From CAIMFV01 sp040757715 (lineage in GTDB: Bacteria; Pseudomonadota; Alphaproteobacteria; Caulobacterales; Caulobacteraceae), in assembly GCA_040757715.1 (NCBI GenBank), contig JBFLWS010000010.1:1-64000 (forward strand): a DNA stretch of 64,000 bases, written 5' to 3'. The position numbers and the translations under genes are program-made. This document shows positions 33,463 through 42,480 of the stretch, in pieces. Under the pieces are notes generated by a model, which worked only from the letters and a program-made list of their open reading frames with translations, searched no databases and was not told where the DNA came from. Each line of letters starts with the position of its first letter. Within the stretch, counting starts at the first letter, position 1.

Positions 33463-34932
33463 ATGTCGGTGGTGCGTAATGTGGCGCTGGGCGCTGCTGT
33501 GGTGGTGATCGGGGTCGCGGGCGTGGTGGGCGTGCGCACGGCCCTGGTGGGGACCGGTCAGGCGCAAGACGCGAAGCTCGCCCTGCCCCCCGCCGAGCCG
33601 GTGGATGTCGAGGGCGCCGCCAAGCACCTGTCGCAGGCGGTGCAGATCGAGACCGTCAGCCACCAGGACGCCAGCGAGAACGACCCCAAGGCCTGGGACG
33701 CGCTGCACGCCTTCCTCGCCGCGACCTATCCCAAATTCCACGCCGCAGCCCAGCGCGAAGAGCTGGCCGGTGGGAGTTTGATCTACACCTGGAAGGGTTC
33801 GGACGCCGCGGCGGCGCCCATCATCCTCATGGCCCACCAGGACGTGGTGCCGGTGGCCCCCGAGACCCTCGGCGAATGGAAGGCCCCGCCCTTCTCCGGG
33901 GCCATCAAGGACGGCGCGGTATGGGGCCGCGGCTCTATCGACGACAAGGGCTCGCTGGTGGCGCTGATGGAGGCGCTGGAGAGCCTGGCCGCCAAGGGCT
34001 TTACCCCCAAGCGCACCATCATCCTCGTATCCGGCGCCGACGAGGAGGTGTCCGGCTCGGGCGCGCAGGCCGCCGGGGCCTTGCTCAAGGCCCGGGGCGT
34101 GCACGCCGAATGGGCGCTGGACGAGGGCAGCGCCGTGGTCATGGACATGCCCCTGGTGGGCAAGCCAGTGACCCTGATCGGCGTGGCGGAAAAGGGCTAC
34201 GCCACCTTGCGCGTCACCGCCAAGGCCGCTGGCGGCCATTCCTCGGCCCCGCCCAAGGACACCGGCGCGGTGACCCTGTCGCGGGCGGTGATCGCCATCA
34301 ACGACCACGCCTTCCCGGTGAAGTTCCAGGGCCCCTTCGCCCAGATGCTGAAGACCCTCGCCCCGCAGCTGCCCTTCGTCGCCAAGATGGCCGTGGCCAA
34401 TGACTGGCTGTTCGGCCCGCTCCTGGCCGCCCAGGCGAGCGCCACGCCCCAGGGCGCAGCGGGGCTGCACACCACCACCGCCCCCACCATGCTGCAGGGC
34501 AGTCCGAAGGAGAACGTGCTGCCCACCACCTCCATCGCCCGCATCAACTATCGCATCCTGCCCGGCGACACGACCGACATGGTGATGGCGAGGGCCAAGG
34601 CCGCGGTGGGCAAGCTGCCGGTGGAGCTGAGCTTCGAGCGTATGGCCTCCAACCCCTCGCCGGTGTCGTCCACGCAGTCTGAGGCTTACAAGACCATCGC
34701 CGCCCTGGCGGGCGAGATGAGCGGCGCCCCCGTAGCTCCGAGCCTCGTCACTGGCGCCACCGACAGCCGGCACATGATCGAGGTGGCCAAGGACGTCTAT
34801 CGCTTCCAGCCGATCCGCTTCTCCATGCACGACATCGAGATGATCCACGGCATCAATGAGCACATGACCCTCACCAATCTCGAGGCCATGGTGCAGTTCT
34901 ACCGTCGCCTGGTGGTGAAGACCGCGGGGTAA
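33463..34932 (+). CDS. M20-family metallopeptidase (PM20D1-like carboxypeptidase)
   Basis: A 489-residue dizinc hydrolase with an N-terminal hydrophobic anchor or signal (VRNVALGAAVVVIGVAGVVG). Metal and catalytic residues appear in MAHQDVVPV, WGRGSIDDKGSLVALMEALE and VSGADEEVSGSG. The dimerisation domain follows, and a terminal His lies in DIEMIHGINEHM. The family cleaves small peptides or N-acyl amino acids; the substrate here is unknown. The ATG follows GGGGGAGCGG. Two tandem palindromic repeats start directly after its stop. Confidence 0.88.
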   Translation: MSVVRNVALGAAVVVIGVAGVVGVRTALVGTGQAQDAKLALPPAEPVDVEGAAKHLSQAVQIETVSHQDASENDPKAWDALHAFLAATYPKFHAAAQREELAGGSLIYTWKGSDAAAAPIILMAHQDVVPVAPETLGEWKAPPFSGAIKDGAVWGRGSIDDKGSLVALMEALESLAAKGFTPKRTIILVSGADEEVSGSGAQAAGALLKARGVHAEWALDEGSAVVMDMPLVGKPVTLIGVAEKGYATLRVTAKAAGGHSSAPPKDTGAVTLSRAVIAINDHAFPVKFQGPFAQMLKTLAPQLPFVAKMAVANDWLFGPLLAAQASATPQGAAGLHTTTAPTMLQGSPKENVLPTTSIARINYRILPGDTTDMVMARAKAAVGKLPVELSFERMASNPSPVSSTQSEAYKTIAALAGEMSGAPVAPSLVTGATDSRHMIEVAKDVYRFQPIRFSMHDIEMIHGINEHMTLTNLEAMVQFYRRLVVKTAG

Positions 34933-34933
34933 C

Positions 34934-34980
34934 GCGGGCTCGAGGAAAAGTGGGAACCGGTTTTCCGCCCGTGAGCCCGC
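34934..34980. repeat. Palindromic repeat copy C (first of tandem pair)
   Basis: Arms GCGGGCTCG and TGAGCCCGC enclose the core AAAAGTGGGAACCGGTTTT. It starts 2 nt after the TAA of the M20 peptidase gene. The second unit follows with an exact 60-bp period. Confidence 0.85.
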
Positions 34981-34993
34981 GAAATTCAATAAT

Positions 34994-35040
34994 TTGGGCT
35001 CGAGGAAAAGTGGGAACCGGTTTTCCGCCCGCGAGCCCGC
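34994..35040. repeat. Palindromic repeat copy D (second of tandem pair)
   Basis: Same core as copy C, with arms GGGCTCG and CGAGCCC. The two copies are separated by an AT-rich GAAATTCAATAA spacer. It ends about 68 bp before the Rieske oxygenase gene. Confidence 0.85.
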
Positions 35041-35108
35041 GCAACAATGAAGTCTTTCAGGACATTCCCGGACTTCGCGCCGTCATCTTCGCCCTGTAAA
35101 GGAGACCC

Positions 35109-36215
35109 ATGGCTGACGGCGACACCCTGAACGACACCTCCGCCGCCCCGCCCTTGGGCGTGGGCAAGGGCTATCTCTATGACCTGTGGTACTTCGCGGC
35201 CCTCGGGACCGAGCTGAAGCCGGGAACGCATAGCCGCCATGTGATCCTGGGCGAGCCGGTGCTGCTCGGCCGCGACCGCAAGGGCAAGGTCTTCGCCCTG
35301 AAGGACATCTGTCCGCACCGCGCCGCGCCGCTGTCCGCCGGCAAGATCATGGCCGATGATCAGGGCGAGCAGGCGGTGGAATGCCCGTTCCACGGCTGGC
35401 TGTTCCGCACCGGCGACGGCCGCTGCTCCAAGATCCCCTCCCTGGTGGAAGGCCAGGGCCTGGAAGTGTCGCGCATCGGCGTGCGCGCCTATCCGGTGCG
35501 CGAAAGCCAGGGCATGGTGTGGATCTACATGGCCTCGGACTCCCGCGCCGGCGAGCCCATCAGCGAGCCCCCGACCTTCGAGGGCGTGGTGGGCGGCGCC
35601 CCCAAGATGGTGGAGCGCATGGACTTCGACAGCCACATCGACCACGCGGTGGTGGGGCTGATGGACCCGGCGCACGGGCCCTATGTGCATCAACAGTGGT
35701 GGTGGCGTTCGTCGAAGAAGCAGCTGGAGAAGGCCAAGAAATTCGCCCCGCGCGAGCTCGGCTTCTCCATGGTGCGCCACGCCCCGTCCAAGAACAGCCG
35801 GGCCTACGCCCTCCTCGGCGGCGCGCCGCAGACGGAGATCAGCTTCCGCCTGCCGGGCCTGCGCTGGGAGCATGTGATCGTGGGCAAGCGTCAGGTGCTA
35901 GGCCTCACCTGCCTCACCCCCGTGACCGAGACCAAGACCCGCATCACCCAGATCTTCTGGTCCGACCACCCGGTGTTCACCCTGCTCGCTCCGTTCATCC
36001 GCGCCGGGGCCACGGCCTTCCTGAAGCAGGACGGGGACATGGTGAACCTGCAGAACGAGGGGCTGAAATACGACCCCGCGCTGTTGTGGATCGACGACGC
36101 CGACAAGCAGGCCAAGTGGTATCAGGCGCTGAAGAAGGCCTGGTCCACCTCGCGCCAGACCGGTCAGCCCTTCGTCAATCCGGTGCAGGAAACCGTGCTG
36201 CGCTGGCGCAGCTGA
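35109..36215 (+). CDS. Rieske non-heme iron oxygenase, alpha-type subunit
   Basis: Aromatic ring-hydroxylating or O-demethylating type oxygenase of 368 residues. The Rieske [2Fe-2S] ligands are C68 and H70 (CPHRAAPLS) and C92 and H95 (CPFHGW). The mononuclear iron site is in LMDPAHGPYVHQQWWW (two His). It is of the single-subunit VanA/PobA-like group; no ferredoxin, reductase or beta subunit gene is adjacent. The ATG follows AAAGGAGACC. The substrate is unknown. Confidence 0.88.
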   Translation: MADGDTLNDTSAAPPLGVGKGYLYDLWYFAALGTELKPGTHSRHVILGEPVLLGRDRKGKVFALKDICPHRAAPLSAGKIMADDQGEQAVECPFHGWLFRTGDGRCSKIPSLVEGQGLEVSRIGVRAYPVRESQGMVWIYMASDSRAGEPISEPPTFEGVVGGAPKMVERMDFDSHIDHAVVGLMDPAHGPYVHQQWWWRSSKKQLEKAKKFAPRELGFSMVRHAPSKNSRAYALLGGAPQTEISFRLPGLRWEHVIVGKRQVLGLTCLTPVTETKTRITQIFWSDHPVFTLLAPFIRAGATAFLKQDGDMVNLQNEGLKYDPALLWIDDADKQAKWYQALKKAWSTSRQTGQPFVNPVQETVLRWRS

Positions 36216-36228
36216 GCCCCCGAAGAGC

Positions 36229-37158
36229 TTACATCAGCCCGATCTCGGCCAGGCGCTCCTTCAGGTAATCATCGGCGGTGATGGGGGCCTCGCCCGGCCG
36301 CTCCGGCGTGACGCAGCTCGAGAGCGGCGTGATCAGATAGTCCGGGCGAAAATGCAGGAAGAAGGGCGTGGAGAAGCGGGAAAAGCTCGCCCGCTCCGGC
36401 GCGGGATTGATCACCCGATGGCTGGTGGAGGGCAGGCGCCCGGCGGTGAGCCGCTGCAACATGTCGCCGACGTTGCACACGAGAGCGCCCGGCGGCGGGG
36501 CCACGTCGATCCACTCGCTCTCGCCCAGGGGCTTCACCTGCAGGCCCGCCTCCTCGGCGCCCAAGAGGAGCGTGATGACGTTTATGTCCTCGTGCGCCCC
36601 GGCGCGGATGCGGCCCCCGGTGTTCGCCGGCATGGGCGGATAGTGCAGCAGGCGCAGGATGGAGTTGCCGTCGCGCACCGGGTCGACGAAGAAGTCCTCC
36701 GCCTCGCCTAAGTGCCGGGCGATGGCCGCCAGCATGGTCGCCCCCATGGCGTCGAGGGCTTGGAAGAGGCCATAGACGTCGGCCTTGAAGCTCTCGATCT
36801 CGGACGGCCACAGATTGGCGGGCATGACGGCTGAGGCGGGATGGCCGGCGGGCAGCTCGCGCCCCACATGCCAGAATTCCTTCAGGTCCACATGTTCATG
36901 GCCCTTGGCGATTTCCACGCCGAAGGGGGTGTAGCCGCGCTGACCGGCCCCGCCCTCGACGAAGTAGCGGCGCTTCACGTCATCTGGCAGGGCGAAGAAG
37001 GCCTTGGAGCTGACGAGGGCCCGGTCGATCACGCCCTGATCGAGGCCATGGTCGGCGATCACCGCAAAGCCGAAGCGCTCGAAGCTTTCTCCCAGCTCGC
37101 GGGCGAAACGGTCCGGATCAATGGGGCCAAGGGCGAAGGAGACGGGGGCGATGGCCAT
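36229..37158 (-). CDS. Isopenicillin N synthase-family 2OG-Fe(II) oxygenase
   Basis: A 309-residue oxygenase with the N-terminal DIOX_N region (FARELGESFERFGFAVIADHGL) and the double-stranded beta-helix. The iron ligands are HED in GAHEDINVITLLLG and the distal His in STSHRVINP, with the 2-oxoglutarate-binding Arg in RASFSRFSTPFF or nearby. The bacterial members have varied or unknown substrates. It is convergent with the Rieske oxygenase gene, 13 bp away. Confidence 0.87.
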   Translation of the reverse strand: MAIAPVSFALGPIDPDRFARELGESFERFGFAVIADHGLDQGVIDRALVSSKAFFALPDDVKRRYFVEGGAGQRGYTPFGVEIAKGHEHVDLKEFWHVGRELPAGHPASAVMPANLWPSEIESFKADVYGLFQALDAMGATMLAAIARHLGEAEDFFVDPVRDGNSILRLLHYPPMPANTGGRIRAGAHEDINVITLLLGAEEAGLQVKPLGESEWIDVAPPPGALVCNVGDMLQRLTAGRLPSTSHRVINPAPERASFSRFSTPFFLHFRPDYLITPLSSCVTPERPGEAPITADDYLKERLAEIGLM

Positions 37159-37181
37159 GAGAGGGTCCGGCGAGCTTTAGG

Positions 37182-38732
37182 TTAGTGATCCGCCCTCGCC
37201 TGTACCGGTCCCTTGGGCCTGGGCGCAATCCAAACCGACAGCGCGGCCACAGCCATGATCACGGCGATGATCTTGAACATGTGGTTGGTGGCCAACATCA
37301 CCGCCTGCACCTGCACCAGGCGCTCGATATTGCCGATGGCCTGGGCGGCGGAGAAGCCGACATTGGTGAGCTGCTGCGCGGCCGCAGAAGCGTCGTTCAA
37401 CGCCCCGGCGGCGTCCGAATGAGCCTTGATGGTGGCGTTGCTCCAGGCCGTCGTGCCCAGGGACACGCCGAACGCGCCCGCCGTGGTGCGGGTGAAGCTG
37501 ATCAGGCCGGCCCCGGCGGCGGTCTGTTCCGGCTTCAAGGCCCCCATGGCCATGCTGGTCACGGGCACGAAGAAGAAGGGCATGAAGAAGCCGAGGGCGA
37601 ACTGCGGCAGGGCCAGGGCCCAGTAGTTCATCTCGGTGTTGAAGAAGGAGCGCCAGAACATCACCAGGGCCATGCAGCCCACCCCGTAATTCACCAGGAT
37701 GCGCGGATCGAACCGGCGGACCAGCTGGGCGGCGATGGGCGACATGATCACCGCCGACATCCCGTTCATGGCGGTGACACGGCCGGCCCAGGTGGCGGTG
37801 AAGCCGAGGCTGGTCTGCAGCCACAGGGGCACCATCACCACGGAGACGATGAAGGCGCCGAAGGTCAGGGTCATCACCGCCGCCGAGGTGGCGAAGGCGC
37901 GGTTGCCGAACAGGCGCAGATTGACGATGGGGTCCTCGGCGGTGAGCTCCCAGATGATGAAGGCCAGAAACCCGATCGCGGCCACGATGGCGAGGGCGAC
38001 GATGAAGCTGGAATTGAACCAGTCGCTCTCTTCGCCCTTGTCGAGCATGATCTGCATGCAGCCCACCCACAGGATGAGCAGGGCGAGGCCGACGAAATCC
38101 ACCGGCCGGCGCCAGACGGCGGTCTCGAACGGCGTGATCATGCGCCAGGAGGCGAAGGCCACCACCGCCGCCACCGGCACATTGATGTAGAACACCCAGG
38201 GCCAGCCCGCCTCGTCGCACAGCATGCCGCCCAGCAGCGGCCCGGCGATGGGCGCCACCACCGTGGTCATGCTCCAGAGGCCGATGGCCTGGGGCGCCAG
38301 CTTGGGCGGGAACACTCGCAGCAACAGGGTCTGCGAGAGCGGGATCATCGGCCCGCCTGCAAGGCCTTGCAACACCCGGCAGACGACCAGGACGGTCAGG
38401 GACGGGGCGAGGCCGCACAGAGCCGAGAAGAGGCCGAACAGGGCCAGCGCCGAGGTGAACACTCGCACCGCCCCGAACCGCTGGGCCAGCCAGCCGGTGA
38501 GCGGCACGGTGATGGCCTCGGCCACCGAATAGGAGGTGATGACCCAGGTGCCCTCGTTGGGCGACACGGCGAGACCGCCGGCGATGTGCGGCACCGAGAC
38601 GTTGGCGATGGTGGAGTCCAACACCGACATGAAGTTGGCCAGCGCCAGCACGAACCCGGCGCCCCAAAGGGGAAGGCCCGAGAGCGTACCGCCGGAGGCG
38701 GCGTTGGCGGTGGGCTGAGCGGCGCCCGCCAT
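37182..38732 (-). CDS. emrB: DHA2-family MFS efflux permease, EmrB-like
   Basis: Inner-membrane drug/proton antiporter of 516 residues and about 14 helices. N-terminal motif: FMSVLDSTIANVSVPHIAGGL and NEGTWVITSYSVAEAITVPLTGWLAQRFG (in part), the EmrB/QacA signature. Motif C-type sequence GPLLGGMLCDEAGW follows. It forms the last gene of nodT-emrA-emrB and starts 1 nt after the emrA stop. The substrate is unknown. Confidence 0.92.
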   Translation of the reverse strand: MAGAAQPTANAASGGTLSGLPLWGAGFVLALANFMSVLDSTIANVSVPHIAGGLAVSPNEGTWVITSYSVAEAITVPLTGWLAQRFGAVRVFTSALALFGLFSALCGLAPSLTVLVVCRVLQGLAGGPMIPLSQTLLLRVFPPKLAPQAIGLWSMTTVVAPIAGPLLGGMLCDEAGWPWVFYINVPVAAVVAFASWRMITPFETAVWRRPVDFVGLALLILWVGCMQIMLDKGEESDWFNSSFIVALAIVAAIGFLAFIIWELTAEDPIVNLRLFGNRAFATSAAVMTLTFGAFIVSVVMVPLWLQTSLGFTATWAGRVTAMNGMSAVIMSPIAAQLVRRFDPRILVNYGVGCMALVMFWRSFFNTEMNYWALALPQFALGFFMPFFFVPVTSMAMGALKPEQTAAGAGLISFTRTTAGAFGVSLGTTAWSNATIKAHSDAAGALNDASAAAQQLTNVGFSAAQAIGNIERLVQVQAVMLATNHMFKIIAVIMAVAALSVWIAPRPKGPVQARADH

Positions 38733-38733
38733 C

Positions 38734-39909
38734 TCAGCGGCTCTGATCGAGCGGCGCGCCGTCGCGCTTGGCGGTGTTCACGGTGGCCTTCATGGACAGG
38801 CCCACCCGCAGCGGATGCTCGGCCAGCTCCTTGGGATCGAGCATCACCCGCACCGGCAGGCGCTGCACCACCTTGATCCAGTTGCCGGAAGCGTTCTGGG
38901 CGGGAATGAGCGAGAAGGCCGCGCCGGTGCCGCCGCCGAGGCCGGCCACCACGCCGTGGTACTTCACCCCGCCGCCATAGAGATCCGATTCCAGCTCCAC
39001 CGGCTGGCCCACCCGCACTTGGCGCAGCTGCGCCTCCTTGAAGTTGGCGTCCACATAGGCGCGGGCGACCGGCACCACGGTCATGAGCTGTGCGCCCACG
39101 GCCACGCGCTGGCCCACCTGCACATTGCGCTTGGCCACCACCCCGTCGAACGGCGCGCGGATGACGGTGCGCTGCAGATTGACCTTGGCCGTATCCCAGG
39201 CCGCCTTGGCCAGGCGCACCTCGGGATTGTCGTCCACGCCTGCGCCAGCCACCAGGGCGGCGGCGGCGGCGGACTGACCCTTGGCGGCCCGGATATTGGC
39301 CTCGGCCTGGGCCACCCCCGCCTTGGCGGCGGCGAGATTGGCCTCGGCGTTCTTGAAGGCGTTCTTGGCCGCGGTGAGCTCGTCGCCCGACACCGCGCCC
39401 GAGGCGGCCAGGGCCTGGCGCCGCTCGAAGTCGATGCGGGCCTTGTCGTCGGCGCTTTCGGCCGCGGCGAGCAGAGCCCGGGCGTGGGCGAGGTCGGCGT
39501 CGCGGGCGCCCACCTGCGCGGCGGCGGCGTCGGAGCTGGCGAAGTCCTGCTTCACCCGTCGCACCGCCCGGCCATAGTCGGCGGCGGCCTGGGCCTCGGC
39601 CAGCTTGGCGTCGATGGGATCGATCACCGCCAGCACGTCGCCGGCCTTCACCTTGTCGGTGTCGGCTACCTTCACCTCGGCCACGGTTCCGCCCACCTGG
39701 GGCGTGATGGCCGCCACGTCTGCGCCCACATAGGCGTCGTCGGTGGAGACGTAGTGCGAGCCGACGAGCAGCCACCAGCCGCCGTAGATCAGCGCCGCCG
39801 CGGCGACGCCGCCGGCGAGATAGGTGAAGTAGCGCCTGCGGTTCGCCATGGAGGCGGCGCGGTTGGGGGTCTTCGCGCCGTCGGCGCCCGCAGGGTTCGT
39901 ATTGGCCAT
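38734..39909 (-). CDS. emrA: HlyD/EmrA-type periplasmic adaptor
   Basis: Membrane fusion protein of 391 residues linking EmrB to the outer-membrane channel. A single N-terminal helix (YFTYLAGGVAAAALIYGGWWLL) precedes a biotinyl-lipoyl-like segment (VSTDDAYVGADVAAITPQVGG) and a long alpha-helical hairpin. Beta-barrel strands follow (VIRAPFDGVVAKRNVQVGQRVAVG). TDDAYV is characteristic of EmrA. It starts 27 bp after the OM factor's stop. Confidence 0.92.
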   Translation of the reverse strand: MANTNPAGADGAKTPNRAASMANRRRYFTYLAGGVAAAALIYGGWWLLVGSHYVSTDDAYVGADVAAITPQVGGTVAEVKVADTDKVKAGDVLAVIDPIDAKLAEAQAAADYGRAVRRVKQDFASSDAAAAQVGARDADLAHARALLAAAESADDKARIDFERRQALAASGAVSGDELTAAKNAFKNAEANLAAAKAGVAQAEANIRAAKGQSAAAAALVAGAGVDDNPEVRLAKAAWDTAKVNLQRTVIRAPFDGVVAKRNVQVGQRVAVGAQLMTVVPVARAYVDANFKEAQLRQVRVGQPVELESDLYGGGVKYHGVVAGLGGGTGAAFSLIPAQNASGNWIKVVQRLPVRVMLDPKELAEHPLRVGLSMKATVNTAKRDGAPLDQSR

Positions 39910-39936
39910 GAGCGACTGCCTGATCTTGGAAGGGGG

Positions 39937-41370
39937 TTAGCGCTGGACGCTCGGCGCGCGATAGCCGCCGCCGAGGGCCTGAACGAGACTGACGTTGAGA
40001 GCGGCGGCCTGGCCTTCGAGATCCGCCACGGTGCGGCGCTGAGCCAGCACCGTGTTCTCGACGGTGAGCACGTTGAGGTAAGGGGCGAGGCCGCCGGTGT
40101 AGCGCTCGCGCACGATGCGGTAGGCGTCCTCGTCATGAGCCAGGGCCTCGCGGGCGTGGCCCAGCTGGGCCTCAAGGCTCTTCAAATTGGCGAGGGCGTC
40201 GGCCACGTCCTTCAGCGCATTGGCGAGGGCGCCGTCATAGGCCGCTACGGCGGCCGCGTAGTCGCCCTTGGCCTCGCCATAGGCGCCCTGCTCCCGCGGG
40301 CCCGGGAACAGGGGGATATGCAGCGCCGGACCATAGGTCCCGATCTGGCTGTCGTGGCGGAAGAAGGTGTCGAGGCCGAGGGACTGACCGCCATAGGACG
40401 CGGTGAGATTGATGTTGGGGTAGAAGTCGGCCCAGGCGGCGTGGACCCGCTTGGCCGCGGCCGTGGCGCGCCAGCGGGCGGCGGTGACGTCGGCGCGGCG
40501 GGCGATGAGATCGGCGGCGAGGTGTTCGGGCAAACCGAGCGGCGTGAGGCTGGCCGTCTTCGGGCGGGGAATGTCGAGCCCGCGGTCCGGCCCCTTGCCC
40601 AACAGCGCCGCCAGAGCGTGCCGGGTCACGGCGATGTCGCGATCGATGCGGTCGAGCTCGGCCGCCGCGGCGGGCACGTTAGCCGCCTGCTGGCTCACCT
40701 CGCCTTGGGTCTCGAGGCCGTTAGCGTGACGCTGAGCCACTAAGGCGAGGGTCTGACGCCGCACTTCAATAGACTTTTCCGCCACGTCGCGGTCGGCATA
40801 GAGCCGGGCGAGATCGGCGTAGGTGCGCACCACGCCTGCGGCCAGGGTCAGGCGCGCCGCGGCGGCGTCGGCCTGCGCCGCTTCGGCTTCCAACCCCGCC
40901 GATGCGGCCAGATCATGATATTTGCCCAACAGATCGAGGGGATATTCGGCGCCGATCGCCGCCCGCGCCTCGGGCTTGAAGCCGCCGGGCAGGAACGGCT
41001 TGAACAGAGGCGGGAAGCCGAGGTTCTTGCTCTGCCGCGTCTCCACCACATTGGCGTCGACGTTCAAGGACGGGCCGAGCGGTCCCTGCGCCTGCTGGGC
41101 GAGGCCCTGAGCCACGCGCGCCCGAGCCAGGGCCTGGCGATAGGAGGGCTCATCCTTCAGCGCCTCGGCCACCAGGGCGTTGAGCTCCGGGTCGGCATAG
41201 GCGGTCCACCAATCATCCTCGGGCCAGGCGGCGGCGGGGGCGGCGAAGCTCTTGGCGACGGCGTAGTCCGCAACAGGACGGGGCTGGGCGATCTTGGCCA
41301 GGTCCGGCGCGCAGGCGCTGAGCGCGACGAGACCGCACCCCGCCAGCAACATCCGAGTCCATGCCGACAT
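39937..41370 (-). CDS. NodT-family outer-membrane efflux lipoprotein
   Basis: TolC-like channel of 477 residues. A lipobox (LVALSACAPDL) gives a lipidated Cys at about residue 20. Two OEP repeats follow, including WPEDDWWTAYADPELNALVAEAL near the N-terminus and LARARVAQGLAQQAQGPLGPSL. RRADVTAARWRATAAAKRVHAA opens the second half. The ATG at 41370 follows GGGGAGAAGG. It is the first gene of the efflux operon, with the TetR gene divergent. Confidence 0.9.
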   Translation of the reverse strand: MSAWTRMLLAGCGLVALSACAPDLAKIAQPRPVADYAVAKSFAAPAAAWPEDDWWTAYADPELNALVAEALKDEPSYRQALARARVAQGLAQQAQGPLGPSLNVDANVVETRQSKNLGFPPLFKPFLPGGFKPEARAAIGAEYPLDLLGKYHDLAASAGLEAEAAQADAAAARLTLAAGVVRTYADLARLYADRDVAEKSIEVRRQTLALVAQRHANGLETQGEVSQQAANVPAAAAELDRIDRDIAVTRHALAALLGKGPDRGLDIPRPKTASLTPLGLPEHLAADLIARRADVTAARWRATAAAKRVHAAWADFYPNINLTASYGGQSLGLDTFFRHDSQIGTYGPALHIPLFPGPREQGAYGEAKGDYAAAVAAYDGALANALKDVADALANLKSLEAQLGHAREALAHDEDAYRIVRERYTGGLAPYLNVLTVENTVLAQRRTVADLEGQAAALNVSLVQALGGGYRAPSVQR

Positions 41371-41394
41371 CGGCCTTCTCCCCTATTAAACTTC

Positions 41395-41411
41395 GACCGT
41401 ACGGTACGGTC
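41395..41411. promoter_or_regulatory. TetR operator 1
   Basis: GACCGTACGGTACGGTC, an almost perfect palindrome, 25-41 bp before the NodT-type gene start. It recurs with one change at 41463. Confidence 0.75.
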
Positions 41412-41415
41412 AGTG

Positions 41416-41444
41416 TTGACGTGAGGCCGCTTCTGGCCCTAAAA
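41416..41444 (+). promoter_or_regulatory. Candidate promoter of the tetR gene
   Basis: TTGACG (41416-41421), 17-bp spacer, CTAAAA (41439-41444). It is flanked by the two operators. The predicted start site near 41451 puts operator 2 in the leader. Confidence 0.4.
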
Positions 41445-41462
41445 GCGATCAACGTCAAGAGC

Positions 41463-41479
41463 GACTGTACGGTACGGTC
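41463..41479. promoter_or_regulatory. TetR operator 2
   Basis: GACTGTACGGTACGGTC, a repeat of operator 1 with one substitution, ending 5 nt before the tetR ATG. It leaves no room for a Shine-Dalgarno sequence. Confidence 0.75.
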
Positions 41480-41484
41480 ATCAC

Positions 41485-42114
41485 ATGGGGCTTGAAGAGC
41501 CGAAGTCAAATCGCGATCTGCGCCGCCAGGCGATCCTGGAGGTGGCCCGCGCCGTGTTCGCCGAGGAGGGCTACGCCGCCGCCTCCATGTCGAGCATCGC
41601 CGCCCGCGTGGGCGGGTCCAAGGCCACGCTGTACAATTACTTCCGCTCCAAGGAGGAGCTGTTCGCCGCCATCGTCCACGCGCGCTGCGAGGAGGAAGGT
41701 GCGGTGGTGTTCAACTTCGACCTGGCGGACGACGACCTGGCCAGCACCCTGCAGCGGGTGGGCGAGGGCTTCCTGCGCATGATCACCGGCGACGAGACCA
41801 TGGCCATGCACCGGGTGATCCTGGCGGAGATCGAGCGCTTCCCCGAACTCGGGCGCATCTTCTATGAGGGCGGGCCGCGCCGGGGCATCACCCGCCTCGG
41901 CGGATATCTCGAGCGGGCCATGGCCGAGGGACGGCTGCGGCCGGCCGACGCCGAGCTGGCCGCCGAACAGTTCCTCACCCTGTGCAAGGTGAAATACCAC
42001 TTCAAACGCCAGTACACGGGAGCCCCGCCCCCCACTGGATCTGAGATCAAGACCCATGTGGCCCTGACCGTCGACACCTTCCTGCGGGCTTACGCTACAA
42101 ACAGCGCGGTGTAA
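41485..42114 (+). CDS. TetR/AcrR-family repressor of the efflux operon
   Basis: A 209-residue regulator with the TetR helix-turn-helix at about 10-55 (ILEVARAVFAEEGYAAASMSSIAARVGG, in part, and KATLYNYFRSKEELFAAIV). The C-terminal domain has the AefR/AcrR-like FPELGRIFYEGGPRRG segment. Divergent position and the two shared 17-bp operators make it the likely repressor of nodT-emrAB and of itself. There is no Shine-Dalgarno, so translation is probably from a leaderless or very short leader, or driven by the operator-containing leader. Confidence 0.9.
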   Translation: MGLEEPKSNRDLRRQAILEVARAVFAEEGYAAASMSSIAARVGGSKATLYNYFRSKEELFAAIVHARCEEEGAVVFNFDLADDDLASTLQRVGEGFLRMITGDETMAMHRVILAEIERFPELGRIFYEGGPRRGITRLGGYLERAMAEGRLRPADAELAAEQFLTLCKVKYHFKRQYTGAPPPTGSEIKTHVALTVDTFLRAYATNSAV

Positions 42115-42126
42115 CGACCGATCAGA

Positions 42127-42480
42127 TCAGAGGATGAACTTGGCGTCGACCTCGCCATAGGGGGCGATGACCTGATCCGTCGTCCGGACCAGCAAGCCCA
42201 GCTTGGTCAATTCGTCCACGTCATTATGGACATTCTTGTAATTGCGGCCAAGCTCCGCCGCCAGCGCCTTCACGGTTCGCACTTGGTGATGGCGAACATA
42301 GCGCAGCAAGTCCAAACGCTTGGGGGTCAGCGTCGCCAGCAAGGCCGGCAGATCGTGAAACGTCACATGGGTTTCATTGACATCTTCACCGCGCTCGGCC
42401 CGACGCCAGGCGTCGATAAAGCGTCGGCCCATGCTCTCCAAATCGCCGATGTGCACATTCAAAGTATCGCTGCGGTTCAT
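42127..42480 (-). CDS. TumA-type antitoxin, winged-helix DNA-binding protein
   Basis: A 117-residue protein with a winged helix-turn-helix at about 55-100 (LTPKRLDLLRYVRHH, VKALAAELGRNYKNVHNDVDELTKLGLL, in part), of the HVO_A0114-like class that pairs with TumE-type toxins. Its ATG overlaps the toxin stop (ATGA), so the toxin gene comes first and the two are co-translated. Family knowledge: the antitoxin neutralises the toxin and represses the operon. Twin palindromes at the operon start are its likely operators. The gene pair is more AT-rich than its neighbours, a sign of transfer. Confidence 0.78.
   Translation of the reverse strand: MNRSDTLNVHIGDLESMGRRFIDAWRRAERGEDVNETHVTFHDLPALLATLTPKRLDLLRYVRHHQVRTVKALAAELGRNYKNVHNDVDELTKLGLLVRTTDQVIAPYGEVDAKFIL

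Noticed and set aside
34934..35040. CRISPR-like array (two direct repeats with a spacer)
   Set aside because: Only two units, a 13-bp spacer, strong palindromes and copies elsewhere in the window; no cas genes.
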